From CF-96 sp036269455 (GTDB taxonomy: Bacteria; Chloroflexota; Dormibacteria; Aeolococcales; Aeolococcaceae): a stretch of 32,383 nt of DNA. Both the position numbers and the translations under genes were made by a program. Of this stretch, positions 12,821 through 20,479 are shown piece by piece. The stretch's first letter is position 1; each line of letters opens with the position of its first letter. The stretch lies in NCBI GenBank assembly GCA_036269455.1, contig DATARS010000150.1:1-32383 (forward strand). The letters are read 5' to 3'. The notes below the pieces were generated by a model, which was not told the DNA's origin, searched no databases, and saw only the letters and a program-made list of their open reading frames with translations.

Positions 12821-12838
12821 CCGGCCAGGCCACCGGTC
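12819..12838 (+). other. short stem-loop at the end of the nuo operon
   Basis: GACCGG at 12819-12824 and CCGGTC at 12833-12838 form a perfect six-pair stem with an eight-base loop, starting on the last two bases of the nuoN stop codon. No T-tract follows, so it is not a classical intrinsic terminator. It could partly separate the nuo message from the downstream dehydrogenase message or protect the 3' end. In sequence of this G+C content a six-pair stem may also be chance. Confidence 0.3.
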
Positions 12839-12854
12839 GATGCAGGGGGAGACC

Positions 12855-13714
<860 letters not shown>

Positions 13715-13718
<4 letters not shown>

Positions 13719-15340
13719 CCCTCGGGGCCGAGCAGGTAGTCGCGGGCGACGTCGAGGGAGACGAGGCCGCAGCCGAGCAGCCGGTCGTGGAAGTCGCGCA
13801 GGCGGAAGCCGGGCTGCGCGGCGAGCCGCTCGCGCCAGCGCAGGATCTCGAGCTTGCCGTAGGTGTAGACCAGGTACATGGGGTCGTGGGTGGCGCGCAT
13901 CGCCTCGCGCTCGGCGGCGAGCTCGGGGATGTGGGCGCGCTCGACGAAGAGCCGGGTACCGTCGGCGACGCTCATCCCCTCGGTGTGGATGCCCAGCGTG
14001 CAGCGGAAGCGGCAGGCGCGGAGCAGCGCGTCCTGGAGCTGGGCGAGGTGGAGGAGGGGACGGCCCTCGGCGAGCCCCTGCTCGATGGCGAGCTGCTCGG
14101 TGTAGTGGGCCCAGCCCTCGCCGACCGCGGGGAACCAGAAGGCGCGGCGGATCAGCCCGGAGCGGCGTGCCGCGCAGACGGCGTGGACGAAGTGGCCGGG
14201 ATACACCTCGTGGACGGAGATGTTCTCGAGGCAGGGGTTGTTGAGGTGGCGCAGCCACTGCTCGGCCTGCTCGTCGCTCCAGCCGGGCTGCACCGGGGTG
14301 ACGAAGTAGTGGTGCTGGAGGCCGGGCGGGTCGAGCGGTCCGGGGCTGTCGTAGGCGGCGGTGACCCAGGACATGAAGGCGGGGGTCGCCCGCACCCGGC
14401 AGTGCACGTCGGGGTCGATGCTCACCACCCCGGTCGCGGTCCAGAAGTCGCGCAGCCGGTCGAGCATCCCCGCGGCGGTGGCGAGCAGGGCGCCGGCGGT
14501 CGGGTGGTCGGCCTCGAGCGCGGCGAACGCGGCCTCGACGCCGCCGGCACCGGTCTGGCCGGCGACCTCGACGGTGGCGGCGCCGAGCGCGGCGAGCTCG
14601 TCCTCGGCCTGCCCGATCAGCGCCTCGGGGGTCTCGCGCACCCCCTCCTGGGCCTCGAGCATCGCGCAGAACCGTGCCGCGCCGAGCACGTCGTCGTCGC
14701 GACCGGCGCGGGCCTCGACGGCGCGGGCATGGGCCTCGCACGCGGCGGCGCCGAGCTCGACCGCGGCCTCGAGCCGGCGGACCAGGGCGGCGTCGTCGAG
14801 CCCGCCGAGCTCGCCGCGGACCTCGTCGCGGTAGAAGGAGGCGTAGCCGGTGGCCGCCTCGATCGCCTGGCGGCGCGGCCCCGCCGCGAGCTCGGGGTCG
14901 AGCATCGCCCCCGCCTCGGCGAGCCAGCCGGGGAGCTGCTCGAGGTGCCGGCAGACGGCCTCCGCCCGCTCGGCGATCGGGGCGTAGTCGCGGGTGACGT
15001 ACCCGAAGATGTCGGCGCCCCGCCAGAGCGCCCACTGCGGGTCGTGGCAGGGGTCGCGGAGCTCGACGAGGCGGAAGCGCTCGTCGGCGACCACCCGCCG
15101 GCTCATCCCCAGGTCGGCGCGCGCCTCGACGTCGAGGCCGGCGGCGTCGATCCCCGCGAGGTCGGCGCCGAGGGCGTCGAGCTGGCCCACCCGGCGGGCC
15201 GTCGCCGCCGCGCCGATGTCGCCGAGGACGCCGTCGAAGCGGTGGTCGCCGACCTGGCGGGCGACCGCGGGGTTGGCGGTGAAGCACTCGGCGACGGTGC
15301 GGTCGACGAGGGCGGCGAGGCGATCGTGGAGATCGGACAT
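13715..15340 (-). CDS. DUF885 family protein (putative metallopeptidase)
   Basis: A 541-residue cytoplasmic-looking protein of the DUF885 family. The hallmark is HEVYPGH (H377, E378, H383), an HExxPGH variant of the zinc-peptidase HExxH motif, set in ENISVHEVYPGHF. Family features around it include YDSPGPLDPPG and QHHYFVTP before the motif, and GEGWAHYTEQLAIEQG after it, which may supply the third zinc ligand. The family is widespread and mostly uncharacterised; peptidase activity is an inference from the motif. A start at 15379 is possible, but 15340 is preferred because a TACACT box sits 11 bases upstream, which would give a nearly leaderless message. There is no clear Shine-Dalgarno. The gene converges on the SDR gene with a four-base overlap (CTAG). 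Confidence 0.87.
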
Positions 15341-15349
15341 GGGGACCCC

Positions 15350-15391
15350 GGAGTGTAGCGGGGGTCCGGATCGAGGCACCGGCTACACTCC
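15350..15391. promoter_or_regulatory. inverted repeat with divergent -10-like boxes
   Basis: GGAGTGTAGC at 15350-15359 and GCTACACTCC at 15382-15391 are a perfect 10-bp inverted repeat. Their starts are 32 bp apart, about three helical turns, between the divergent DUF885 (minus) and GlcE-like (plus) genes. Each arm contains TACACT reading outward, at 15384-15389 on plus and 15357-15352 on minus. This matches the TAnnnT form of a -10 box. The minus box lies 11 bases from the DUF885 ATG, fitting leaderless initiation. No good -35 hexamer is seen for either direction. The symmetry could also be an operator for a dimeric regulator. Function is inferred, not shown. Confidence 0.5.
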
Positions 15392-15474
15392 GTCCGCGGC
15401 GCGCCATCCCTCTGGGCGCTGACGCGCCCAGGTGCGGGGGGCTCCCCCCTGCCTCCCCCCTGCAGAGGAGTGAG
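15392..15474 (+). promoter_or_regulatory. structured 5' leader with strong ribosome-binding site
   Basis: Downstream of the plus-strand TACACT box is a leader of about 80 bases. CTGGGCGC (15412-15419) and GCGCCCAG (15424-15431) form a perfect eight-pair stem closed by a TGAC loop. A G6/C6 element (15436-15449) follows, and then two C-rich tracts. AGAGGAG at 15464-15470 is an excellent Shine-Dalgarno four bases before ATG 15475. The CTCC tracts at 15442-15459 can pair with GGAG of this site, so translation could be controlled by leader folding. It does not match a riboswitch class I recognise. Confidence 0.4.
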
Positions 15475-16137
15475 ATGGACGCGCAGCTCCGGGCCCGGCT
15501 CTCGGAGATCGTCTCCCGGAGCGGGGTGAGCGAGCGACTCGACTCGGTCTCGCCGCGGAGCGCCGCCGAGGTGGAGGCGGTCTGTCGCGCCTGCGCCGAG
15601 CTCGCCACCCCGATCAGCGTGGTCAGCGGGCCGGCCACCGGCCCCGCCCCCGGGGGGCGCGCCATCACGGTCACGCTCGGCCGGCTCGACGCGGTCGCCG
15701 CCGACGCCGGGGCGATGGTCGTCCGCGCCGGCGCCGGCGCCACCCTGGGAGCGCTGGGGGCGGCGGTCGACGCGGTCGGGATGGCGCTGGTCGGCATCGA
15801 GGTCGCCGGCCCCGGCGCCGCCCGGCACGTCGGGAGCGTGGTCGCCCGCGGCCAGGTCGCCCGCCGCGCCCTGACCGGGGTCGAGGCGGTGCTCCCCGGG
15901 GGCGAGGTGGTGCGCTCCGGCGGCGGCGTGCTCAAGGACGTCACCGGCTACGACCTCGCCGGCGTCCTCCTCGGCAGCATGGGACGGCTGGCGCTGATCA
16001 CCGAGGTGGTCCTCCGCCTCCAGCCGGGCCGGGCGCGGACCACCGCCCCGGAACGCCCGCTCGGTCCCCCGAGCGCGTCGAGCGACCTGCTCCGCCGGGC
16101 CTTCGACCCCGAGGGCCTGCTGGTGGCGGCACGGTAG
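15475..16137 (+). CDS. short FAD-binding protein, GlcD/GlcE-like
   Basis: A 220-residue protein resembling the FAD-binding (PCMH-type) domain of glycolate oxidase subunits GlcD/GlcE and related FAD-linked oxidases. The clearest stretch is AVLPGGEVVRSGGGVLKDV at about 140-160, then GYDLAGVLLGSMGRLALITEVVLRL, a very close match to the family's GYDL...GS.G.LG.ITE.TL.L core. The last residues, RRAFDPEGLL, match the C-terminal FDP.G..NPG tail of full-length family members. Between these two parts the substrate domain of about 150-200 residues is missing. The normal glycine-rich FAD loops are weak (GPATGPAPGG; GSVVARGQVA). It could be a reduced electron-transfer subunit or a decayed copy. The start has a strong AGAGGAG site. 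resB follows after 8 bases. Confidence 0.75.
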   Translation: MDAQLRARLSEIVSRSGVSERLDSVSPRSAAEVEAVCRACAELATPISVVSGPATGPAPGGRAITVTLGRLDAVAADAGAMVVRAGAGATLGALGAAVDAVGMALVGIEVAGPGAARHVGSVVARGQVARRALTGVEAVLPGGEVVRSGGGVLKDVTGYDLAGVLLGSMGRLALITEVVLRLQPGRARTTAPERPLGPPSASSDLLRRAFDPEGLLVAAR

Positions 16138-16145
16138 CGGCGTCG

Positions 16146-17579
16146 ATGCGGCTGCGCGAGCGGGCGTCCCGGTTCTGGCGTGAGTACACGCGGATGCGCA
16201 CCGCGATCCTCTTCCTCATCGGGATCGCGCTCATCGTGCTGGTGGGGTCGTTCGTGCCCCAGCAGGAGACCTCGCAGCAGGCCAAGGTCGACGAGTTCCT
16301 GCTCACCCACCACAACCTCGACCAGCTCGCCTCGCACCTGGGGCTGCCGCTGACCCAGGTCTTCGTGTCGCCGCTCTTCTACGTGCTCCTCGCCAGCCTC
16401 TACATCGCCCTGGCGTCGTGCGTGCTCCGCCGCGGCACCGCGCTGGTGCGGCGGACCCTGCGCGGCCATCCGCGCACCCCCCAGTACTGGGGCGAATGGG
16501 GCTCGTGGCTCTTCCACACGTCGTTCTTCCTGCTGCTCATCGCCGTGGTGTGGGGCAAGGCCACCGGATTCGAGGGGATCCTCACCGTCACCGAGGGTGA
16601 GACCGTCACCGAGGCGCGCACCGGGTTCGACACCCTGCGCGAGGGCTTCCTCTTCGACGGCCACCACGCCGGCTACCAGGTGCGGCTCAACCGCTTCCAC
16701 GCCGGCTACGCCGCCACCGGCGCGCCCACCGACTTCGTCAGCAACGTCACCGTGTACGACGGCGGCCGGCCGGTCGAGACCCGCGACATCCGGGTCAACG
16801 ACTTCCTCGGCTACCGCGACGTCGACTTCTACCAGCAGGACTATGGCTGGGCGCCCCACATGGTGGTGCAGAACCCCGCGGGCCGGGTGGTCTACGACGG
16901 CCGCGTCCAGATGTTCGGCAACGAGAAGTCCGCCCAGACCGGGGTGGTCAAGGTGCCCGACTTCGGCTACCGGCTGCCCGGCGCCTCGCGCCAGGTGCAG
17001 ATCGGCGCCAAGCTCGTGGTCTTCCCCGACGCCCGCACCAGCCAGAAGCTCAGCGCCGGCGGCTCGGCTCTCGGCGGCGCCACCGGCTACTCCCCCGGCG
17101 GCCAGGAGGCGCGCAACCCGGTGGTGCTCGCCCAGATCTTCGTCGGCGACCTCGGTCTCGACAGCGGGCGCCCCCAGGACGTCACCCAGCTCGACACCGC
17201 GGCGATGTCGCCGTATTTCGCGGATGGCCGCAGCCTCGCCGTCCCCGTCGGGACCTCGCTGCGCCTGCCGCTGACCGGCACCGACTGCGCCGGCCCCGGC
17301 GCCTCCTGCTTCACGCTCTCGTTCCCCGAGCTCAAGCAGTACTCGCTCTTCCACGTCAAGCGCGACCAGGGCGTGCCCCTCGTCTACGCCTCGTTCGTGC
17401 TGGTGATGGTCGGGCTGCTCACCAAGCTCTACCTGCGCCCCCTGCTCGAGGCGCGCCGCCGCCGCCGGGGCGGCGGCGCGCTCCCAGCCGAGGCGCCGCC
17501 GGCGCCCGACTACGCGTGGCTGGCGTCGGCGGCCGCCGAGTCGCCCGCCGAGGAACCCGTGTCCTCCGGCGGCCGGTAG
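16146..17579 (+). CDS. resB: ResB-family cytochrome c biogenesis protein
   Basis: A 477-residue ResB/Ccs1-like membrane protein. With CcsA/ResC, this family moves haem across the membrane and attaches it to apocytochrome c (System II). Visible features are an N-terminal helix (TAILFLIGIALIVLVGSFVPQ), a second pair (FYVLLASLYIALASCVL; LFHTSFFLLLIAVVWGKATG with the family WLFH motif), a large extracytoplasmic domain (about 150-410) containing VNDFLGYRDVDFYQQDYGW, and a last helix (PLVYASFVLVMVGLLTKLYL). The end is an Arg-rich then Ala/Pro-rich tail. No ccsA/resC lies in the window. Translation is probably coupled to the upstream GlcE-like gene (8-base gap). The last 70 bases overlap the convergent phosphatase gene. 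Confidence 0.92.
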   Translation: MRLRERASRFWREYTRMRTAILFLIGIALIVLVGSFVPQQETSQQAKVDEFLLTHHNLDQLASHLGLPLTQVFVSPLFYVLLASLYIALASCVLRRGTALVRRTLRGHPRTPQYWGEWGSWLFHTSFFLLLIAVVWGKATGFEGILTVTEGETVTEARTGFDTLREGFLFDGHHAGYQVRLNRFHAGYAATGAPTDFVSNVTVYDGGRPVETRDIRVNDFLGYRDVDFYQQDYGWAPHMVVQNPAGRVVYDGRVQMFGNEKSAQTGVVKVPDFGYRLPGASRQVQIGAKLVVFPDARTSQKLSAGGSALGGATGYSPGGQEARNPVVLAQIFVGDLGLDSGRPQDVTQLDTAAMSPYFADGRSLAVPVGTSLRLPLTGTDCAGPGASCFTLSFPELKQYSLFHVKRDQGVPLVYASFVLVMVGLLTKLYLRPLLEARRRRRGGGALPAEAPPAPDYAWLASAAAESPAEEPVSSGGR

Positions 17580-18166
17580 GTCGTCCTCGCCAGCCGCTCG
17601 CCCTCGTAGTCGAGCTCGAGCATCCCTCCCTTCGCGCACTGCAGACGGTGCAGCGCCCACACCGGCCGCCCGTCCGCCCTGATCCAGAACGCCTGGATCG
17701 GATCGCCATGGCTGACGCACACCCCCCCCTGCCCAGGATGCTCACGCACCAGCCGCAGCACCGGCGCCTCCACCCGCCGCGCCATCTCCGAAACGCTCTC
17801 ATCGTTCGGAAGGATCCCCGGCCACACCATGTGGACCCCCCACAGCGGCTTCCGCCAGATGATGTTGAGGTTGGCCCGAACCCCCTGCAGATAGACCCCG
17901 AACCGCGCCTCCACCAGCTCCGGCGTCGTCGTCACCGGCACCCCGTCCAGATGCGACGCAATGATCCGCGCCGTCTGCTGTGCCCTCTCCAGCGGACTCG
18001 AATAGATCTGCCGCACCGGCGTCCCCGCCAGCCTCTCCCCGAGCGCATGGGCCTGCGCGACCCCCTTCTCACTCAACCGGAACCCCTCGAGGTGCCCGTA
18101 GATCACCTTCCCAGGATTCTCCACATCGCAGTGACGCACCAGATACACGCGGGTGGACTCACTCAT
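17510..18166 (-). CDS. histidine phosphatase family protein (phosphoglycerate-mutase-like)
   Basis: A 218-residue histidine phosphatase superfamily protein. The catalytic RH pair is R11-H12 in LVRHCDV; most members have RHG or RHGE, so C13-D14 is a variant. Other core features are SSPLERAQQTA with R61, E86 in ELVEARFG, and the second histidine H153 in VSHGDP. These give a complete phosphate pocket. The substrate cannot be read from sequence. Codon choice is odd: nearly all glycines in the first 180 codons are GGG, with CGG, GCG, ACG and CTG favoured, whereas the neighbours use GGC, CGC, GCC, ACC and CTC. The Ala/Ser/Asp-rich C-terminal 22 residues overlap the end of resB on the opposite strand. 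A GGGGGG run precedes the ATG. Confidence 0.9.
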   Translation of the reverse strand: MSESTRVYLVRHCDVENPGKVIYGHLEGFRLSEKGVAQAHALGERLAGTPVRQIYSSPLERAQQTARIIASHLDGVPVTTTPELVEARFGVYLQGVRANLNIIWRKPLWGVHMVWPGILPNDESVSEMARRVEAPVLRLVREHPGQGGVCVSHGDPIQAFWIRADGRPVWALHRLQCAKGGMLELDYEGERLARTTYRPPEDTGSSAGDSAAADASHA

Positions 18167-18226
18167 CCCCCCGATGATCTCACGCCCCCATCACGACGCC
18201 GCCGCCCGTCCCGCCCGTCCCGTCCG

Positions 18227-18349
18227 TGTGCGAAGCACAGCGGCCGGGAGTCCGGCCGGGGGGGGCAGCTCCGGTTGTCGCGCCAGCGACACCCGGAGCT
18301 GATCGGGGGGGTTCCCCCCGAGCCCGGTGGGGGCCGAAGGCCCCCACCG
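18227..18349. other. cluster of five strong stem-loops
   Basis: Perfect or nearly perfect stems follow one another. 18227-18239: TGTGC/GCACA with a GAA loop. 18242-18257: GGCCGG/CCGGCC. 18266-18301: 9 plus 6 pairs with one mismatch and a GCCA loop. 18303-18321: eight pairs with a GTT loop. 18325-18349: 11 pairs with a GAA loop. They lie between the phosphatase start (18166) and a minus-strand terminator. They could be the folded 5' leader of the phosphatase message, a non-coding RNA or a dispersed repeat. None of the five has a T-tract on either strand, so they are not ordinary terminators. No RNA family was recognised. Confidence 0.6.
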
Positions 18350-18353
18350 AGCG

Positions 18354-18396
18354 AATTAAAAAAGAAGGGGCCGGCACGGAATCCGCCACCGGCCCC
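18354..18396 (-). terminator. intrinsic terminator of the minus-strand CoA ligase operon
   Basis: Read on the minus strand, GGGGCCGG (18396-18389) and CCGGCCCC (18374-18367) form an eight-pair G+C stem. It has an imperfect inner CGG/CCG extension and is followed directly by TTCTTTTTTAATT (18366-18354). This is a textbook Rho-independent terminator and the only long T-tract of this kind noted in the window. It lies about 170 bases after the stop of the small gene 18568-18858 and would end the operon that starts at 21214. It could also act as an attenuator for the downstream phosphatase. Confidence 0.72.
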
Positions 18397-18567
18397 CGCA
18401 ACTGGGGAGAGAAACGCATATTCGGGAGCGCCTCGTGCGGCGCTGTCACGATGGTACCCCGAACCACCTGCTCAAGGGAACTAGCAGCTTCGATCGCGTC
18501 GCTCGTGGCGGTCGGTGCAGCGTCCGACCGGGCAGTCGGCCGTGCCAGTTCGTGACGTTCGTGGTCT
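18397..18567. other. intergenic stretch without a recognisable gene
   Basis: This part of the 401-base gap contains no open frame with plausible codon use. It is less G+C-biased than the genes. It holds one further perfect stem, AGCGCC/GGCGCT (18427-18444, six-base loop), and no convincing promoter hexamers on either strand. It is read here as the 3' untranslated region of the minus-strand operon. Confidence 0.45.
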
Positions 18568-18858
18568 TTACGGGGATTGTTGGCCTTGCGGCTCCGGCGA
18601 CGCGGCCGGGGCGATCGCCGTCTGGCAGACGGCGCAGACCAGCGGCTCCGCGAGGCGGTCCTCGGTGATCCAGACCAGGCGGCCGGAGGCGACCAGGCGG
18701 TGGATCGGATCGGTGGCGCCCTGGATCGCGTGCTCGGTGCAGCGCGGCTCGCCGTCGAGCCGGGCGCCGACCACCTCGACGGGCTTCATCGCCGGCTCGC
18801 GCCAGCGTCCCCCCATGCGTCCGGGGAGATCGGGGTCGCGGCGGATCACCTCACCCAT
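18568..18858 (-). CDS. small putative zinc-binding protein
   Basis: A 96-residue protein I do not recognise. Its ATG lies three bases after the TGA of the CoA ligase gene (TGA gcc ATG), so it is probably translated with it. C40-x2-H43 in RCTEH and C75-x2-C78 in VCAVC could form one zinc site. Between them is a moderately conserved-looking segment (PIHRLVASGRLVWITEDRLAEP). There is no signal peptide or membrane helix. Codon use (GCC, CTC, ATC, GTC, GGC) is like that of the neighbours up to a Gln/Ser/Pro tail and a TAA stop, which supports a real gene. It might be a regulator or partner of the ligase pathway, but this is only inferred from position. Confidence 0.68.
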   Translation of the reverse strand: MGEVIRRDPDLPGRMGGRWREPAMKPVEVVGARLDGEPRCTEHAIQGATDPIHRLVASGRLVWITEDRLAEPLVCAVCQTAIAPAASPEPQGQQSP

Positions 18859-18861
18859 GGC

Positions 18862-20445
18862 TCAGCCTCGTAGCTTGAATCGCTGGATCTTCCCGGTCGC
18901 GGTCTTGGGAAGCTGCTCGCAGAGCACCACGCGACGGGGGCGCTTGAAGGCGGCGAGGCGAGCGCGGCAGAACTCGATGAGCTCCTCGGGCTCGACCGCC
19001 GACCCGGGGCGGGCGACGACGTAGGCCACCGGGCGCTGGATCCCGTCCCCGTCGACCTCGGCGACCACGGCGGCCTCGACCACCTGCTCGTGGGCGATCA
19101 GCGTCGCCTCGACCTCGGCGGGGGAGACCCAGATGCCGCCCACCTTGAGCATGTCGTCGGACCGGCCGCAGTGGCGGTAGACGCCGGCGTCGTCGCGGAC
19201 GTACATGTCGCCGGTGCGCACCCACTCGCCGCAGAAGACCCGCCGGGTCACCTCGGTGCGGCACCAGTAGCCGGTGGCCAGCGACTCGCCGCGCACCATC
19301 AGGTGACCGGGGCCGCCGCCCTCGACGGGCAGCCCGGCGTCGTCGACGAGGCGCACGTCGTAGCCGGGGACGGGGGTGCCGGAGCTGCCCGGGACCACCG
19401 CGCCGGGGCGGTTGCTGAGGAAGATGTGGGTGGCCTCGGTGCTCCCCAGCCCGTCGAGGATCTCGACCCCGAAGCGGTCGCGGAAGCGCTCGAACACCGG
19501 GGCGGGCAGCCCCTCGCCGGCGGACACCGCCTGGCGCACCGAGGCGAAGGTGTCCTCGGGCAGATCGGCGGCGAGCAGGCCGGCGTAGAAGGTGGGGGTC
19601 GCGAAGAAGAGCGTCGGCCGCTCCGCGGTCACCAGCGCCGCCACGCTCGCGGGGGTGGGCGGCCCCGGCTCCAGGACGGCGCAGGCGCCGGCCGAGAGGG
19701 GGAAGCTCAGCGAGTTGCCGAGCCCGTAGGCGAAGAAGAGCTTGGCGATGCTGAAGCAGCGGTCGTCGCGGCGGATGCCGAGCACCTGGCTCGCATAGGT
19801 CTCGGCGGTGAAGGGGAGGTCGGCGTGGCGGTGCATCGCCCCCTTCGGCTTGCCCGTGGTCCCCGAGGTGTAGAGCCAGAAGGCCGGGCTGTCGGGCCGG
19901 GTGTCGAGGACGCTCCCGTCGCCGCCCCCCGCGTCCGCGAGCCAGTCGTCCCAGCGGTGGAGCCGGGCGGCGGCGAGCGGCGGGCCCGGGTCGCCCCCGG
20001 CCACCACCAGGTCGGCGAGCTCCGGACCGCCGGTGGCCATCGCCCGGCCGGCCTCGACGAACTGCCCGGAGACGACCGCCAGGCGTGCCCGCGAGTCGGC
20101 GGCGAGGAAGGCGAGGTCGGCGGGCGTCGACATCGTCGAGAGCGGTACCGGGACCGCGCCCATGCGCATCGCCCCGCAGAGCGCGGCGACGAGCTCGGGG
20201 CCGTCGACCATCACCAGCAGCACCCGCTCCTCGGGGCGCACCCCGCTGTGGCGCAGCGCCGCCGCCACCGACGCCGAGAGCAGGGTGAGCTCGGCGTAGG
20301 TGTGGTCGCGGCCGCGGCAGCGCACCGCGACGCGCTCGCCGTCGCCCGCCGCGACGCGGCGGTCCAGCAGCCACGCGCCGGCGTTGAGCCGGTCGGGCGC
20401 CGCTCCGGGGACGGTGGCTGCGCTGCTGACGCTCGCGGTGGTCAT
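18862..20445 (-). CDS. benzoate-CoA ligase family protein (AMP-forming)
   Basis: A 527-residue ANL-superfamily enzyme that would activate an aromatic acid through an acyl-adenylate to its CoA thioester. The ATP loop is YTSGTTGKPKG at 192-202. Next come HRHADLPFTAETYA, AKLFFAYGLGNS, LGSTEATHIFLSNRPG, RTGDMYVRDDAG, GRSDDMLKVGGIWVSP and the terminal PKTATGKIQRFKLR with catalytic K519. The HRHAD, FFAYGLGN and STE-HIFLSNRPG stretches are specific to the benzoate/4-hydroxybenzoate-CoA ligase family rather than fatty-acid ligases. ATG 20445 has a GGGGAGCGAGG site; longer forms run into the upstream hydrolase gene. It is the middle gene of a three-gene operon (hydrolase 34 bases upstream). No ring-reductase or oxygenase gene is in view, so the substrate is undecided. 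Confidence 0.93.
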   Translation of the reverse strand: MTTASVSSAATVPGAAPDRLNAGAWLLDRRVAAGDGERVAVRCRGRDHTYAELTLLSASVAAALRHSGVRPEERVLLVMVDGPELVAALCGAMRMGAVPVPLSTMSTPADLAFLAADSRARLAVVSGQFVEAGRAMATGGPELADLVVAGGDPGPPLAAARLHRWDDWLADAGGGDGSVLDTRPDSPAFWLYTSGTTGKPKGAMHRHADLPFTAETYASQVLGIRRDDRCFSIAKLFFAYGLGNSLSFPLSAGACAVLEPGPPTPASVAALVTAERPTLFFATPTFYAGLLAADLPEDTFASVRQAVSAGEGLPAPVFERFRDRFGVEILDGLGSTEATHIFLSNRPGAVVPGSSGTPVPGYDVRLVDDAGLPVEGGGPGHLMVRGESLATGYWCRTEVTRRVFCGEWVRTGDMYVRDDAGVYRHCGRSDDMLKVGGIWVSPAEVEATLIAHEQVVEAAVVAEVDGDGIQRPVAYVVARPGSAVEPEELIEFCRARLAAFKRPRRVVLCEQLPKTATGKIQRFKLRG

Positions 20446-20479
20446 CCTCGCTCCCCTGGGATCCGCTGACGCCGCAACT

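Noticed and set aside
18226..18555. Plus-strand open frame of 109 codons over the stem-loop cluster
   Set aside because: The product has no plausible domain, its codon use differs from the neighbours, and it runs through six strong hairpins, so it looks like an accidental frame.
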